Notes under the pieces: model-generated | The model's database searches: none | What the model saw: only the letters and a program-made list of their open reading frames with translations | What the model was told of the DNA's origin: nothing | Assembly (NCBI GenBank): GCA_009928785.1 | Contig: SABY01000008.1 | Coordinates: forward strand, 1-64,000 | DNA from: Clostridia bacterium | Lineage (GTDB): Bacteria > Bacteroidota > Bacteroidia > Bacteroidales > 4484-276 | DNA: 64,000 bases | Direction of reading: 5' to 3' | In this document: in pieces, positions 43,817 through 52,717 of the stretch | Position numbering within the stretch: the first letter of the stretch is position 1 | Layout: the number at the start of each line of letters is the position of its first letter | Translations under genes and position numbers: made by a program

Positions 43817-46800
43817 TTTGATTTCATCATCGTTTTTGAATACTCCTGCTCACTCAGCCAAAAATCTTTATCAATTATTTTAACCTCATCGTAAGTGAGT
43901 TCGTAGAGGTGGTAAACCAACACATCTATTTCTTTTTCTAAGGAAGTGGTGTCTTGGTTTGCTTTTTTCTTTGTCAGAATTTCATCAACCAACTTTTCAA
44001 TTTGATTTTGGGGTTTGCCTGAAAAAAATTTGGGAATCGGAAATTGTTTCGTGTTTGCAATAAGAATCTTTTGAAAAATTTCTTTCTCTCTGTCTAAAAA
44101 TCTGTTTGCATGGTAAAACTTTATCAATTCTGAATTTAGTAATGCTAAAATAAATTTGGTTTCACTTGTATCTTCCTTTTTTGACATTACTCCAAACCCA
44201 ATTTGTGTAAAGTATAATTCATCTTCAGTATAACCTGCATGTATTTTGAAATCAGGTTTACCAGCAACGATTTGCCGAACAATCACTCTTGGTTCTTTAA
44301 AAAACTTTATATCTCTTGGTGCTCCAAGCCATTCACCATATTTTAGAAATTCATCAATTGGGGTATTTTGAATAAAATATTTGTGGATGTTCTTTCCGCT
44401 AATTAGGGGAACATAAGCTTCACTGATTTTTGTTTCTGAATGAAAAACTCTATTCTGAATATCTTCTTTAGAATGACCTTGATACTTATCGTAAGGAGTG
44501 ATGCCAAGTGAGAAATCCGCAATTTGCTTTAGTATTTTACCAGTGCTTTCAATTTTATTCACTATAGATTCGGTATTATCATTTAAAAAAATATTAAATC
44601 GAACATCTTTATCTTTTTCCCAATCTTCTCTTGCAAAATTGGTATATTCAAGTTGACAGAAGTTTGTGTTTTCTCCATTGTCAAAATATCTTGTCTTGAT
44701 AAATTTTTCATTATTGCCTTTTTCTGCTTGTAATATGATTGTCTCAACAATAGCTTCAAACACATTATCTGGCAACTTGATAACTTGTCTTAAGTTTTGG
44801 ATAAGCAACTTTCTTAGCAACAGATAAGATTCATTAACCAAAATTGAATTTGGAATGATAAAAATTATATTTCCATTCCTTGAAAGCAATGAATATCCTT
44901 TCTCAACAAAAACGGCATAAAGATTTATTCTTTTCCGTGTGGTTTTAAATGTTTTGAAAAACTCTCTAACAATCTCAGGCGGCAAACTTTTAATATCAAC
45001 ATACGGCGGATTCCCAATCACCACATCAAAGCCATCACGGATTCCGAACATCCATGCAGGAGAGAAGAATGAAGAGGGATGGCTGTCGTCAAATGGGTTC
45101 CAGTCGTCCACCTTGTTTAAAAAATCATCAAGGTGCCATGTTTTGCGTAAACTTGCAAAGTTTGTTTTAATATGATCTTTTGTTTGTAAAAACTCTCTTT
45201 GCAACTGTTCTTTCTTTTGTTTATCGCCTTTGGGATCGAAATAGGTATCGCGAATAGTTTCCAATTTTTTTATTTCACCATCGAGGAGATACAAAGTTTG
45301 ATTGTGCTTTATTTTAGTTAAAAAATCGTCGTAGCCGTTATCGATCAAACTATTGGCGCATACAAATTTAAAATCGAGATTGGGCAGGGCAGCAATACCA
45401 AAATTATTTTTGCGGTCGGCAGGTTTATACTCTGCTTCCAAAACTAAGCTAAGCCATGCTCTGAGGCGGGCAATTTCTATGGCCATTGGCATAATATCAA
45501 CCCCATAAATATTTTTGCTCAGTATCTCACTTTTCAGGTCGTAATTATTTTTGTAACCATGCCCAACTATCTGATGCAATTCCATCAACCGCAACAAAAC
45601 GCCCATCGGGAAAGCGCCCGAACCACAGGCAGGATCGAGTATTGTTACTTCGCCAAGCGCCTGGCGCACCTGTGCTGTTTCATCCTTGTCGAAAGGGTTG
45701 TCGCTACAATCGGTGGCAAATAATTTATTTATCCGCTCTTTTATTTTGTTCCGTTTTTGTTCAGTATCGGGGCTATATTTTGTTGTTTGTTCCTGAATTT
45801 GATTTGGTTCTAAATCGGCAAACAAAGTACCTTCATACGCGGTTAAAGGCTCATTAACTGTATTTTCAGTTTCTGGTTCATGCGGCAGCAGGCGGTTTTC
45901 GAGATGTGCTTTCAGGCTTTCATTCACCATGTAGTCCACAATTTCGCGCGGCGTATAAAACGCACCAAATGCTTTGCGTTGGTTGGCCAGCTTTTCGGTT
46001 TCTTCGTTTTGGCTTGCCAGAAGGTTTTCAAAAATACGTCCCAACATTTCAGGGTCGATTGCTATTTGCTGATAATTGCTGCTGCTTTCGTCAACAGTAA
46101 AATCATAGCTTTCCAAAATCCCTACAAAAGGCAAAAGCCAGGCATCCAAATCTAAATTGGAAAACAGTTTATCTTCTTCGCTTTCGTCAAAAAGACCTCC
46201 GTTTAAGTAGGGGATTTTCTCAAACAGTTTGTTGTGCTTGAGCGGGTCACGGTCTTGCACTTTGGTGTTTAATGTTTGAAAGAAAAGTTTGAGTAAAACC
46301 GTTTGATAATAGTTTTCTGTTTTCGCAATGGTTTCTTTGCTAATCAGCGAATACGGAATAATTCCTTTCTCTTTTAAGAACCAACAGAAAATATAGCGGC
46401 CAATCAGCCGGACTGTAAATTGTTTTACCTGATTGTCGGTGGCTGCAGCGCCCATGCTGAGCGAAGTAGATGCATGCTGTGTTTTAACAATTCCAGACAA
46501 AGCATCAAAGCGTTCTTTGATCTGCCTGTAAAACTCTTTGTTTACTTCTTTTATGTCGAGCGATTTCCATAGCAGGTCGGCAATTTCGGGCTTTGGTTTT
46601 ACGCCGATGTTTTGCCATTTTTCGAGAATTTTATGGTACTGGGTATTGGTTAGCCGGTTGTGAAACGAAACAATTCTTTTCTGCTCGCCCTGATTAAAAA
46701 TTAAAACCAACTTGTCGTAATCGGGTGTAGTTGCAAAGTGAATGAAGTAAGGTTGTGTGGGAATAAATGCTGTGCCCGTTGTGGATTGGTTTAATCCTTT

Positions 46801-47124
46801 GGCCATTGCCTGAAAACTGCCAAGCCCAGGGTCGTTATCAACCAACTGGCTGATGTATTCCTTCTTCAACTTTTTGAGCACGGCAAAGCGAACACGGATA
46901 TTCTGGTTGTCGGCACTGAGTCGATACAGTTGTGGCTGCACCGTTTGCGGTGCGGTTGCCAAAAAATCCTTGAGTTTTTGTGTTTGCGGTGAAATCAGTT
47001 GGGGTCTTCCGGGATTAGGCTCTATCTTCATCCATTGGAGGAGGGCAGCCGCAAAGTCAAAAACGTTTTCGCGTTTTTTTTCCTCAAGAGAGGCAAGAAT
47101 AGTATTGATGTCGGTAATGGTCAT
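43813..47124 (-). CDS. Eco57I-type DNA methyltransferase (restriction-modification)
   Basis: An 1103-aa adenine-N6 methyltransferase. N-terminal helical region, then motif I LDPACGSGAFPMG (about residue 490) and motif IV VIGNPPYVD (about 705). The C-terminal third looks like a TaqI/Eco57I-type target-recognition domain (LISGKNIHKYF, NSELIKFYHANRF). It resembles PglX and DISARM DrmMI in size and layout. It overlaps the helicase stop by 4 bases. Together they resemble a restriction-modification or class 1 DISARM-like pair with no separate specificity subunit. Confidence 0.85.
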   Translation of the reverse strand: MTITDINTILASLEEKKRENVFDFAAALLQWMKIEPNPGRPQLISPQTQKLKDFLATAPQTVQPQLYRLSADNQNIRVRFAVLKKLKKEYISQLVDNDPGLGSFQAMAKGLNQSTTGTAFIPTQPYFIHFATTPDYDKLVLIFNQGEQKRIVSFHNRLTNTQYHKILEKWQNIGVKPKPEIADLLWKSLDIKEVNKEFYRQIKERFDALSGIVKTQHASTSLSMGAAATDNQVKQFTVRLIGRYIFCWFLKEKGIIPYSLISKETIAKTENYYQTVLLKLFFQTLNTKVQDRDPLKHNKLFEKIPYLNGGLFDESEEDKLFSNLDLDAWLLPFVGILESYDFTVDESSSNYQQIAIDPEMLGRIFENLLASQNEETEKLANQRKAFGAFYTPREIVDYMVNESLKAHLENRLLPHEPETENTVNEPLTAYEGTLFADLEPNQIQEQTTKYSPDTEQKRNKIKERINKLFATDCSDNPFDKDETAQVRQALGEVTILDPACGSGAFPMGVLLRLMELHQIVGHGYKNNYDLKSEILSKNIYGVDIMPMAIEIARLRAWLSLVLEAEYKPADRKNNFGIAALPNLDFKFVCANSLIDNGYDDFLTKIKHNQTLYLLDGEIKKLETIRDTYFDPKGDKQKKEQLQREFLQTKDHIKTNFASLRKTWHLDDFLNKVDDWNPFDDSHPSSFFSPAWMFGIRDGFDVVIGNPPYVDIKSLPPEIVREFFKTFKTTRKRINLYAVFVEKGYSLLSRNGNIIFIIPNSILVNESYLLLRKLLIQNLRQVIKLPDNVFEAIVETIILQAEKGNNEKFIKTRYFDNGENTNFCQLEYTNFAREDWEKDKDVRFNIFLNDNTESIVNKIESTGKILKQIADFSLGITPYDKYQGHSKEDIQNRVFHSETKISEAYVPLISGKNIHKYFIQNTPIDEFLKYGEWLGAPRDIKFFKEPRVIVRQIVAGKPDFKIHAGYTEDELYFTQIGFGVMSKKEDTSETKFILALLNSELIKFYHANRFLDREKEIFQKILIANTKQFPIPKFFSGKPQNQIEKLVDEILTKKKANQDTTSLEKEIDVLVYHLYELTYDEVKIIDKDFWLSEQEYSKTMMKSK

Positions 47125-50100
47125 GAAAATAGTTGTATGATTTCACTCAACGGGGCTTTCTCTGTTTTTTCTTCGGGCTTGTATTGGTTTGCCAATGAAA
47201 TAAATTGCTTTATAATTTCATCGCCTATGTGTTGCTGCTTGCGATTCAGTCGGTTTATCAATCGCACCAACTTCAAATTTTCTTTGTTGATGTATGCGTT
47301 TTGTGAATGCAGAACCGAATTGCTCACTTTGTCAATTTCCGGAACTGCATAACCGTATTCCATCATTTTGTTTATTAAAAATGCTATGGCTGCCTGTTGC
47401 GGTTGGTTGTAACGCACCTGATGTTCTTCTTCCGAAAACTGGTAGCGCTGAATGAAATCCAAAATGTATGCTTCGGTTTCGGGTTTGCTTCTAAACTTGT
47501 CGGCAAAGCGTTCGTTCTGTTCGCTGGTTGCTTTAATAGACAGCAATCCTTCTGCGGTTGTAAAGAGTTCACCGATTTTGTCTTTGCTGAACGCAACAAA
47601 ATACCCCGCTTCGAAAGTTGCCTCTTCTCCTGCTGCCAGATGTGCCAAGTGAATATAATCATCTTCCTCTTTTCGCATTTGCACTTTTCCCCATTTGCCT
47701 TTCGGCAAATTTTTTATTTGCTCTTTGTATTCAGCGGTAAAAACTTCGTTGCGGTCGAATGCTCTGAGGTCGTCCATAAATAAATCTTCGGCTGCAAGCA
47801 ATTCAGAAGTTTCAAATATTTTTTGAAACGCTGCCAGGCGTTTCTTTTCATCGCGGCTGTAAAGGTCTTCGGTAAAATCCTGCGGTGTCGGGTCTTCATC
47901 CAATATGGATTGGTCGGTTCCAACTGTGTAACGTATCAAATCTATTTTGGCTTGCAGTTTCCTTACCAACTGCAGATAATTCTCCAACTGTTCTTCGGGC
48001 CTGAAATTGTAAATAAAAATTTCCTCATGAACTGTTCCCAAACGGTTTATCCTTCCGTTGCGCTGGATCATTCTTACAGGGTTCCAGTGCAAATCATAAT
48101 TCACAATCATTCCGCAATCCTGCAGGTTTTGTCCTTCCGAAAGTTTGTCGGTGGCAATCAAAAAATCAATTTCCTTTTCTCCGACCTTGAGTTGGTATTT
48201 TTTGGAAATGGGTGCAAAGCGTTTTGCAAAATCTTCAATCTCACCTTTTGAACCCAATGCAAATTCAATGTTCTTTCCTTTTACTAAATAGCTTGGAAGA
48301 TTTGCTTCCAAATATTTCAGCGTATCGGCAAAGTAGGTGAACACTAAAACTTTTCTGTCCTCATTCTGATTCAAGTGTTTTGCTAACTCCTGAATTTTAT
48401 CATCCTTCTTTAACAGCAACGCAAGTTGCTGTTTCAAAATGCTGACAACAGAAAGGTCTTTCTCGATGTCGGCTTTCAGTTGCTCCACATTGAAAACTCC
48501 TTCGTCTGCAATGATGGTTGTAAATTCTTCTTCTGTCTGCTCAAAACTTTCAATGTCAAAATCCAATTCATCTTCGTTTGAGTTCTGTTCGTTGTAAGCA
48601 TCAATGGCTTTGTTCAAAGCCGAAATATTTTTTACGGAAATTATCTTGCCGTATCTCTCCAACTTCTCCTGAAAGTCCTTCAACTTTCTTTCGTAACTAT
48701 CGATTGATTTATTGATTGAGAAAAGAGAAGATTCAAGCCGTTTTAAAAATACTGTTCTAAAAATGCCGTAGATACCAATCTGTCTGCTCAACTCGCGGTT
48801 ATCATCAGCGTTCAATTCTAATTCGCCTCTCTTCCTTCCGTAATAAGCATGGCGGTATATGTTGTAGCGGTAACACGGAAAACCCAGGCTCAATAATGCT
48901 GTGTAAATAATTTCAAGTGATGATTGAATTGGCTTTTCTCTTTCAGTGTAATGCTCAAACAAATCAAGCGGATGGGCTAAATATTCCAACTCTGCCAAAC
49001 TGCTTATCTCATAATTGAAAGCTCTTGTCAACGCTGCGTTTTGCTCTGCACTTTTCAGCAGTTGCGATTTGAATTGATTCGGAACCTGGTACTCCAAATT
49101 GTCGGGGTAAGATTTCGGAAACTTTTGCACTTTGCCGTTTATCTCCAAACCTTCGGGATATTCTTTTTCAATTCCCTGGCGTGTCCGTCTTACAATAAAG
49201 CGGTTGAGCAGAGGAGTAAGTTGTTCTTTGATTTGCTGATAATTTATAAATCCGCTTTCGCGAATTTGTTTTCGCATGTCGGTTTGCAAAAGTTCCAGCC
49301 TTTCTTTCAGCGTAAAATATTTTTGTCTGCCCCGGTCATAAAATTTGCCCAACTTAAAAATTTCGCCACCTGAACCCAACATGATTTGATTTGTCAAGTC
49401 AGCCAATTGATTATTGATTGGCGTTGCAGTGAGCATCAAAGTTTTTGCATTTTCGTTTTCCTGTCTCCATTTAATGAACACATCAAAACGTTGTCCGCCT
49501 GATGCTCTCAGGTTGTGGCTTTCGTCAAACACAAATAATCCAACCGGAATGGATTGTAAATTTTCACGCACATCTTTTATTCGTTCCGTATCTTGCAAAC
49601 TGTAAATCTCAGGAATGTGAATCACACGGAAATCGTCAAATGCTTTTCTCCATTGCGGAAGTAGTCCTGCTGGTGCAATCACCACTACTCTTTGATTCAT
49701 GTTGTGCTTGTAATACTCAATCACTTTTATTGCCGTGTAAGTTTTACCTAAGCCAACAGAATCAGAAAGCATGGCAACACCCTGGCGTTCCAATTTCTTT
49801 ATTAAACTGTTTGCGTTTTGAATTTGAAATTTCAGCAGTTGCGGTTTGCCCGATGCCGGGTCGTCGATGTCAACTTTGTTTTCTTTCTCGTCCATCAAGT
49901 CCTGTCCGTATATACGATACAAGGCATGAATATACATTTCGTAAGCGCTGAAACAAATGCCTCCGTGCTTGCTCAATGCAAGAATTTCCTCTTTGAAAGT
50001 TTTTGCCCAGTCCAGGCTATCGTTCCAAAGTTCTTCAAACCATGTTCGGTGCGATGGATGCTGCATTAAGTTTTTGCGGAGAAAATTTACAGTTGCGTTG

Positions 50101-50624
50101 TTGTCCTCAAACTGATTCAATTCAAGATTGCCAAACATTCCCTGCCTGGTGAAATTGGAACTGCCAATAATGCCAACGGCATTTTCTTCGTCCGTTCCAA
50201 AAATGTAACACTTAGCATGAAGGAAATTTTTCTGGTAAATTTTGATTTGAACCTTACCTGCATTGTTTTCATTTATGAATTTACCCAGCAGCTCGGCAAC
50301 TTTTTGAAACTCCTTTTTCAGTTGCAAGTCCTCCAGGTCTTTCTTCAAATACTTATGCGGAAAATCAGGGTCTTGTTGTGCAGGTTTCTTTACCTGGTAT
50401 GCTTTTACTGATGGTTCTTCACCAAGCAACAAGCGAAAAGAGCAATCATCTCTTTCTAGAAATTGAGAAAGTTCGGGAAGTATTTCAACCATTCCCGGCA
50501 AATCCCAATAACCAGTAGCCACTGAAATTTGAGAATAAGAATTGTCGGCGATCAACTCTTTCAGCACACTGCCAAGTTGGTATTCGTTGGAGGAATTGTC
50601 TATGAGTTTTATTCCCTTTTTCAT
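47121..50624 (-). CDS. PLD nuclease-SNF2 helicase fusion
   Basis: An 1167-aa protein. The N-terminal domain (residues 1-220) is PLD-like with an HKD motif: HAKCYIFGTD followed by GSSNFTRQG. Then a SNF2/RapA-like helicase: Walker A SVGLGKTYT (about residue 290), FDESHNLR as the DEAH box, TATPINN, and the C-terminal helicase block with MIQRNGRINRLG. It would translocate on DNA and may cleave through the PLD domain. It overlaps the XRE gene and the methyltransferase by 4 bases each, so the three form one operon, and it probably serves as the restriction component. Confidence 0.86.
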   Translation of the reverse strand: MKKGIKLIDNSSNEYQLGSVLKELIADNSYSQISVATGYWDLPGMVEILPELSQFLERDDCSFRLLLGEEPSVKAYQVKKPAQQDPDFPHKYLKKDLEDLQLKKEFQKVAELLGKFINENNAGKVQIKIYQKNFLHAKCYIFGTDEENAVGIIGSSNFTRQGMFGNLELNQFEDNNATVNFLRKNLMQHPSHRTWFEELWNDSLDWAKTFKEEILALSKHGGICFSAYEMYIHALYRIYGQDLMDEKENKVDIDDPASGKPQLLKFQIQNANSLIKKLERQGVAMLSDSVGLGKTYTAIKVIEYYKHNMNQRVVVIAPAGLLPQWRKAFDDFRVIHIPEIYSLQDTERIKDVRENLQSIPVGLFVFDESHNLRASGGQRFDVFIKWRQENENAKTLMLTATPINNQLADLTNQIMLGSGGEIFKLGKFYDRGRQKYFTLKERLELLQTDMRKQIRESGFINYQQIKEQLTPLLNRFIVRRTRQGIEKEYPEGLEINGKVQKFPKSYPDNLEYQVPNQFKSQLLKSAEQNAALTRAFNYEISSLAELEYLAHPLDLFEHYTEREKPIQSSLEIIYTALLSLGFPCYRYNIYRHAYYGRKRGELELNADDNRELSRQIGIYGIFRTVFLKRLESSLFSINKSIDSYERKLKDFQEKLERYGKIISVKNISALNKAIDAYNEQNSNEDELDFDIESFEQTEEEFTTIIADEGVFNVEQLKADIEKDLSVVSILKQQLALLLKKDDKIQELAKHLNQNEDRKVLVFTYFADTLKYLEANLPSYLVKGKNIEFALGSKGEIEDFAKRFAPISKKYQLKVGEKEIDFLIATDKLSEGQNLQDCGMIVNYDLHWNPVRMIQRNGRINRLGTVHEEIFIYNFRPEEQLENYLQLVRKLQAKIDLIRYTVGTDQSILDEDPTPQDFTEDLYSRDEKKRLAAFQKIFETSELLAAEDLFMDDLRAFDRNEVFTAEYKEQIKNLPKGKWGKVQMRKEEDDYIHLAHLAAGEEATFEAGYFVAFSKDKIGELFTTAEGLLSIKATSEQNERFADKFRSKPETEAYILDFIQRYQFSEEEHQVRYNQPQQAAIAFLINKMMEYGYAVPEIDKVSNSVLHSQNAYINKENLKLVRLINRLNRKQQHIGDEIIKQFISLANQYKPEEKTEKAPLSEIIQLFS

Positions 50625-50908
50625 TTTTTTAAATTTTTGTTGGCAATTTTCATTGCCTGATAAGCAATTGCAGGTTCTTCAACAATTGCTGATTCAATTT
50701 TGTCAGCCAGCCAAAGAGTTGATAGCTCCTCTTCGTTTGCATTTAGAAATTTGGCAATGTCGATAACCTGCTGCTTCGAGGCGTTTCGTTCGCCTCGTTC
50801 AATCTTACTTATCAAAGCAGTGTCCACTTCAAGCTGTGCAGCTACCTGTCGCAAGAGAAGGTTTTGCTTCTCTCTCAGTTCTCTGATTTTCTGTCCTAAA
50901 TGGCCCAC
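50621..50908 (-). CDS. XRE-family regulator, first gene of the PLD-SNF2/methyltransferase operon
   Basis: A 95-aa helix-turn-helix protein: KIRELREKQNLLLRQVAAQLEVDTALISKIERGER is a clear Cro/C1-type domain, followed by a helical tail. The stop overlaps the helicase start by 4 bases. Likely acts as a C-protein-like controller, timing restriction relative to methylation. Confidence 0.88.
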   Translation of the reverse strand: MGHLGQKIRELREKQNLLLRQVAAQLEVDTALISKIERGERNASKQQVIDIAKFLNANEEELSTLWLADKIESAIVEEPAIAYQAMKIANKNLKK

Positions 50909-51157
50909 CGTATTAGTATTTATTTTGGCTTGTCAAAATTTGTCAAATGTAAATGTTATTTCTGAATTAACAATTTGGCTTTTCTGTTTTATTAACCTGT
51001 GTTGGTAGCGAAATTTTGGGATTGCTTGTGTCTGCTACATCAGTCATTCTTAATTTTCCATCGGCAGCCATCATTTTCAAACCGTGACAGTTCGTCACGG
51101 TTTCATTTCCTTCTTTTTTCAGCATTTCCTTTAGCTTCGGGCTGAGGTTTCAGGCTG

Positions 51158-51466
51158 TCACAAGCTGATTTTAAAGTCAGGAAGTTCAACCTGAAGTTTT
51201 ATCTTAGCCTGTAAAGCATTAAATACTCTCATTAATGTATCAATGGTAACGTTGCTTGCGTTATTTTCAATTCTTGAGATTTGGGCCTTTTGTACACCAA
51301 TAAGTTTCCCGAGTTCTTCTTGTGTTAATTTCCTGTCTTGCCGTGTCCGTTTTATAGCCTGCCCAATTAAATCCATCTGTAATTCAAATTCAAATCTATC
51401 CCGGTGGGGAGTACCAATTTTACCGATAAGTTTGTCCTGAACGTCGTCTAATGTATGTGTTTTCAT
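51158..51466 (-). CDS. Stand-alone XRE/HigA-like protein
   Basis: A 102-aa helix-turn-helix protein with AIKRTRQDRKLTQEELGKLIGVQKAQISRIEN and the IDTLMRVFNALQAKIKLQVEL tail common in HigA/HipB-like antitoxins. A partner toxin would be expected directly upstream; none is visible, so the antitoxin appears orphaned. An inverted repeat over its own promoter suggests autorepression. Confidence 0.85.
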   Translation of the reverse strand: MKTHTLDDVQDKLIGKIGTPHRDRFEFELQMDLIGQAIKRTRQDRKLTQEELGKLIGVQKAQISRIENNASNVTIDTLMRVFNALQAKIKLQVELPDFKISL

Positions 51467-51514
51467 CTCTTTATCGTTTTAGTGATTTTTTGTATTCAAA
51501 ATGTTTTGGCCGTG

Positions 51515-51548
51515 CAAAGATAAACAAAATGTTTCATTATATAGAAAC
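51515..51548 (-). promoter_or_regulatory. Promoter and operator of the HigA-like gene
   Basis: On the minus strand TATCTTTG (51515-51522) matches TAnnTTTG, and just upstream GTTTC-N8-GAAAC (51531-51548) is an inverted repeat placed where a repressor would block polymerase. Confidence 0.55.
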
Positions 51549-51848
51549 CGCTGTTAAACCAGATTATTTCGGTTTTGTGCTACGGTTTTTACCTTACCCG
51601 ATTCGTTGAACGAAATGTATGAATGCCAAATCGAAATTCTCAGAACGTTCTAAATGGTTTCAGACTTTAACAGTATTCCCGGTGTGGCTATGGCCTGGAG
51701 AAAAGCAATGCCGCCTAATAGTTGATCGAATAGTCTCCAGTTTAATGAATGAATATTTTGGATAGTTTTGCACTGTGGCAAATAGAATAAAATCCCGGAA
51801 GTCTGTAATTGTAAAATGCACACGTCAGGATGAAAAACCGATAATGTA

Positions 51849-52704
51849 ATGAATAATTTTAACGATCTGGTTTCGACCATACTGCAACTGCATCAACAAT
51901 TGCAGCAATCGGCTGTAAATGCAGTAAATCAAATGCTGACCACGCGAAATTGGCTGGTGGGCTATTATATTGTCGAATTTGAGCAAAACGGAAAGAATCG
52001 GGCCGAATATGGGAAATCGCTGTTAAAGTCAATTGCCGGAAAGTTAAATCATATCAAGGGCTTGGACGAAAGAAGCCTTCGCAGGTTCCGGCAGTTTTAC
52101 CTCTATTACCCTCAAATTATTGAGGCAATTCGGGGGACAGTGTCCCCCATTTTTGAGCAAGTTGAAATTCGGGGGACAGTGTCCCCCATATTTGAACAGT
52201 CTGAGAAAATGGCTCTGGTGGTTCCGCAATTGAAACCAGGGTTATTTATTCCGGGAAATAAAATCCTTCAACGGCTTTCGTATTCACACATAGAGCTACT
52301 TCTCGGAAGTAATGAACCGCTTAAGCGCACCTTTTATGAAATTGAGTGTATCAAAGGATCATGGAGTGTCAGGGAGCTAAAAAGGCAAATCAATAGCCTC
52401 TATTTTGAACGCAGTGGATTATCCAAAAATCCCGAATGTTTTAATTGATTTAAAAATTGGAGAGTTTGAACATGGTGATATCGGGCAACTGAATACTTAT
52501 TTGAACTTTTATAAAGATGGAATTTGTGAAACGGAAGATAAGCAACCCGTGGGTATTCTGTTGGTTGCCGAAAAAGACCAGGCTTTGGTGAAATATGCCA
52601 CTGCCGGTTAGGACAAATATCTGTTTGTGCAACAATACATGCTGAAACTACCGGATACGAAAATACTGAAACAGCACATAGAAAAAGAATTAAGACAGCT
52701 TTAA
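51849..52704 (+). pseudogene. DUF1016 (YhcG-like) nuclease, broken
   Basis: The first ORF (199 aa) is the DUF1016 N-terminal domain (ARNWLVGYYI-like start, LDERSLRRFRQFY). The next frame (from about 52405) is the C-terminal PD-(D/E)XK core (VLIDLKIGEFEHGDIGQLNTYLNFYK). Around 100 or more residues normally present between them, including the FYH region of the nuclease, are missing, the frame changes, and TAG at 52609 interrupts the tail; the same frame continues KYLFVQQYMLKLP to TAA 52704. So there is a deletion plus a premature stop. The N-terminal part also holds a tandem 39-bp duplication. Confidence 0.85.
52131..52187. repeat. Duplicated 17-bp palindrome inside the DUF1016 pseudogene
   Basis: GGGGGACAGTGTCCCCC occurs at 52132-52148 and 52171-52187 as part of a 39-bp in-frame tandem repeat adding RGTVSPIFEQ twice. 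Each copy is an 8-bp-arm palindrome with one central base. Confidence 0.85.
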
Positions 52705-52717
52705 ACCCGGAAAAAGA

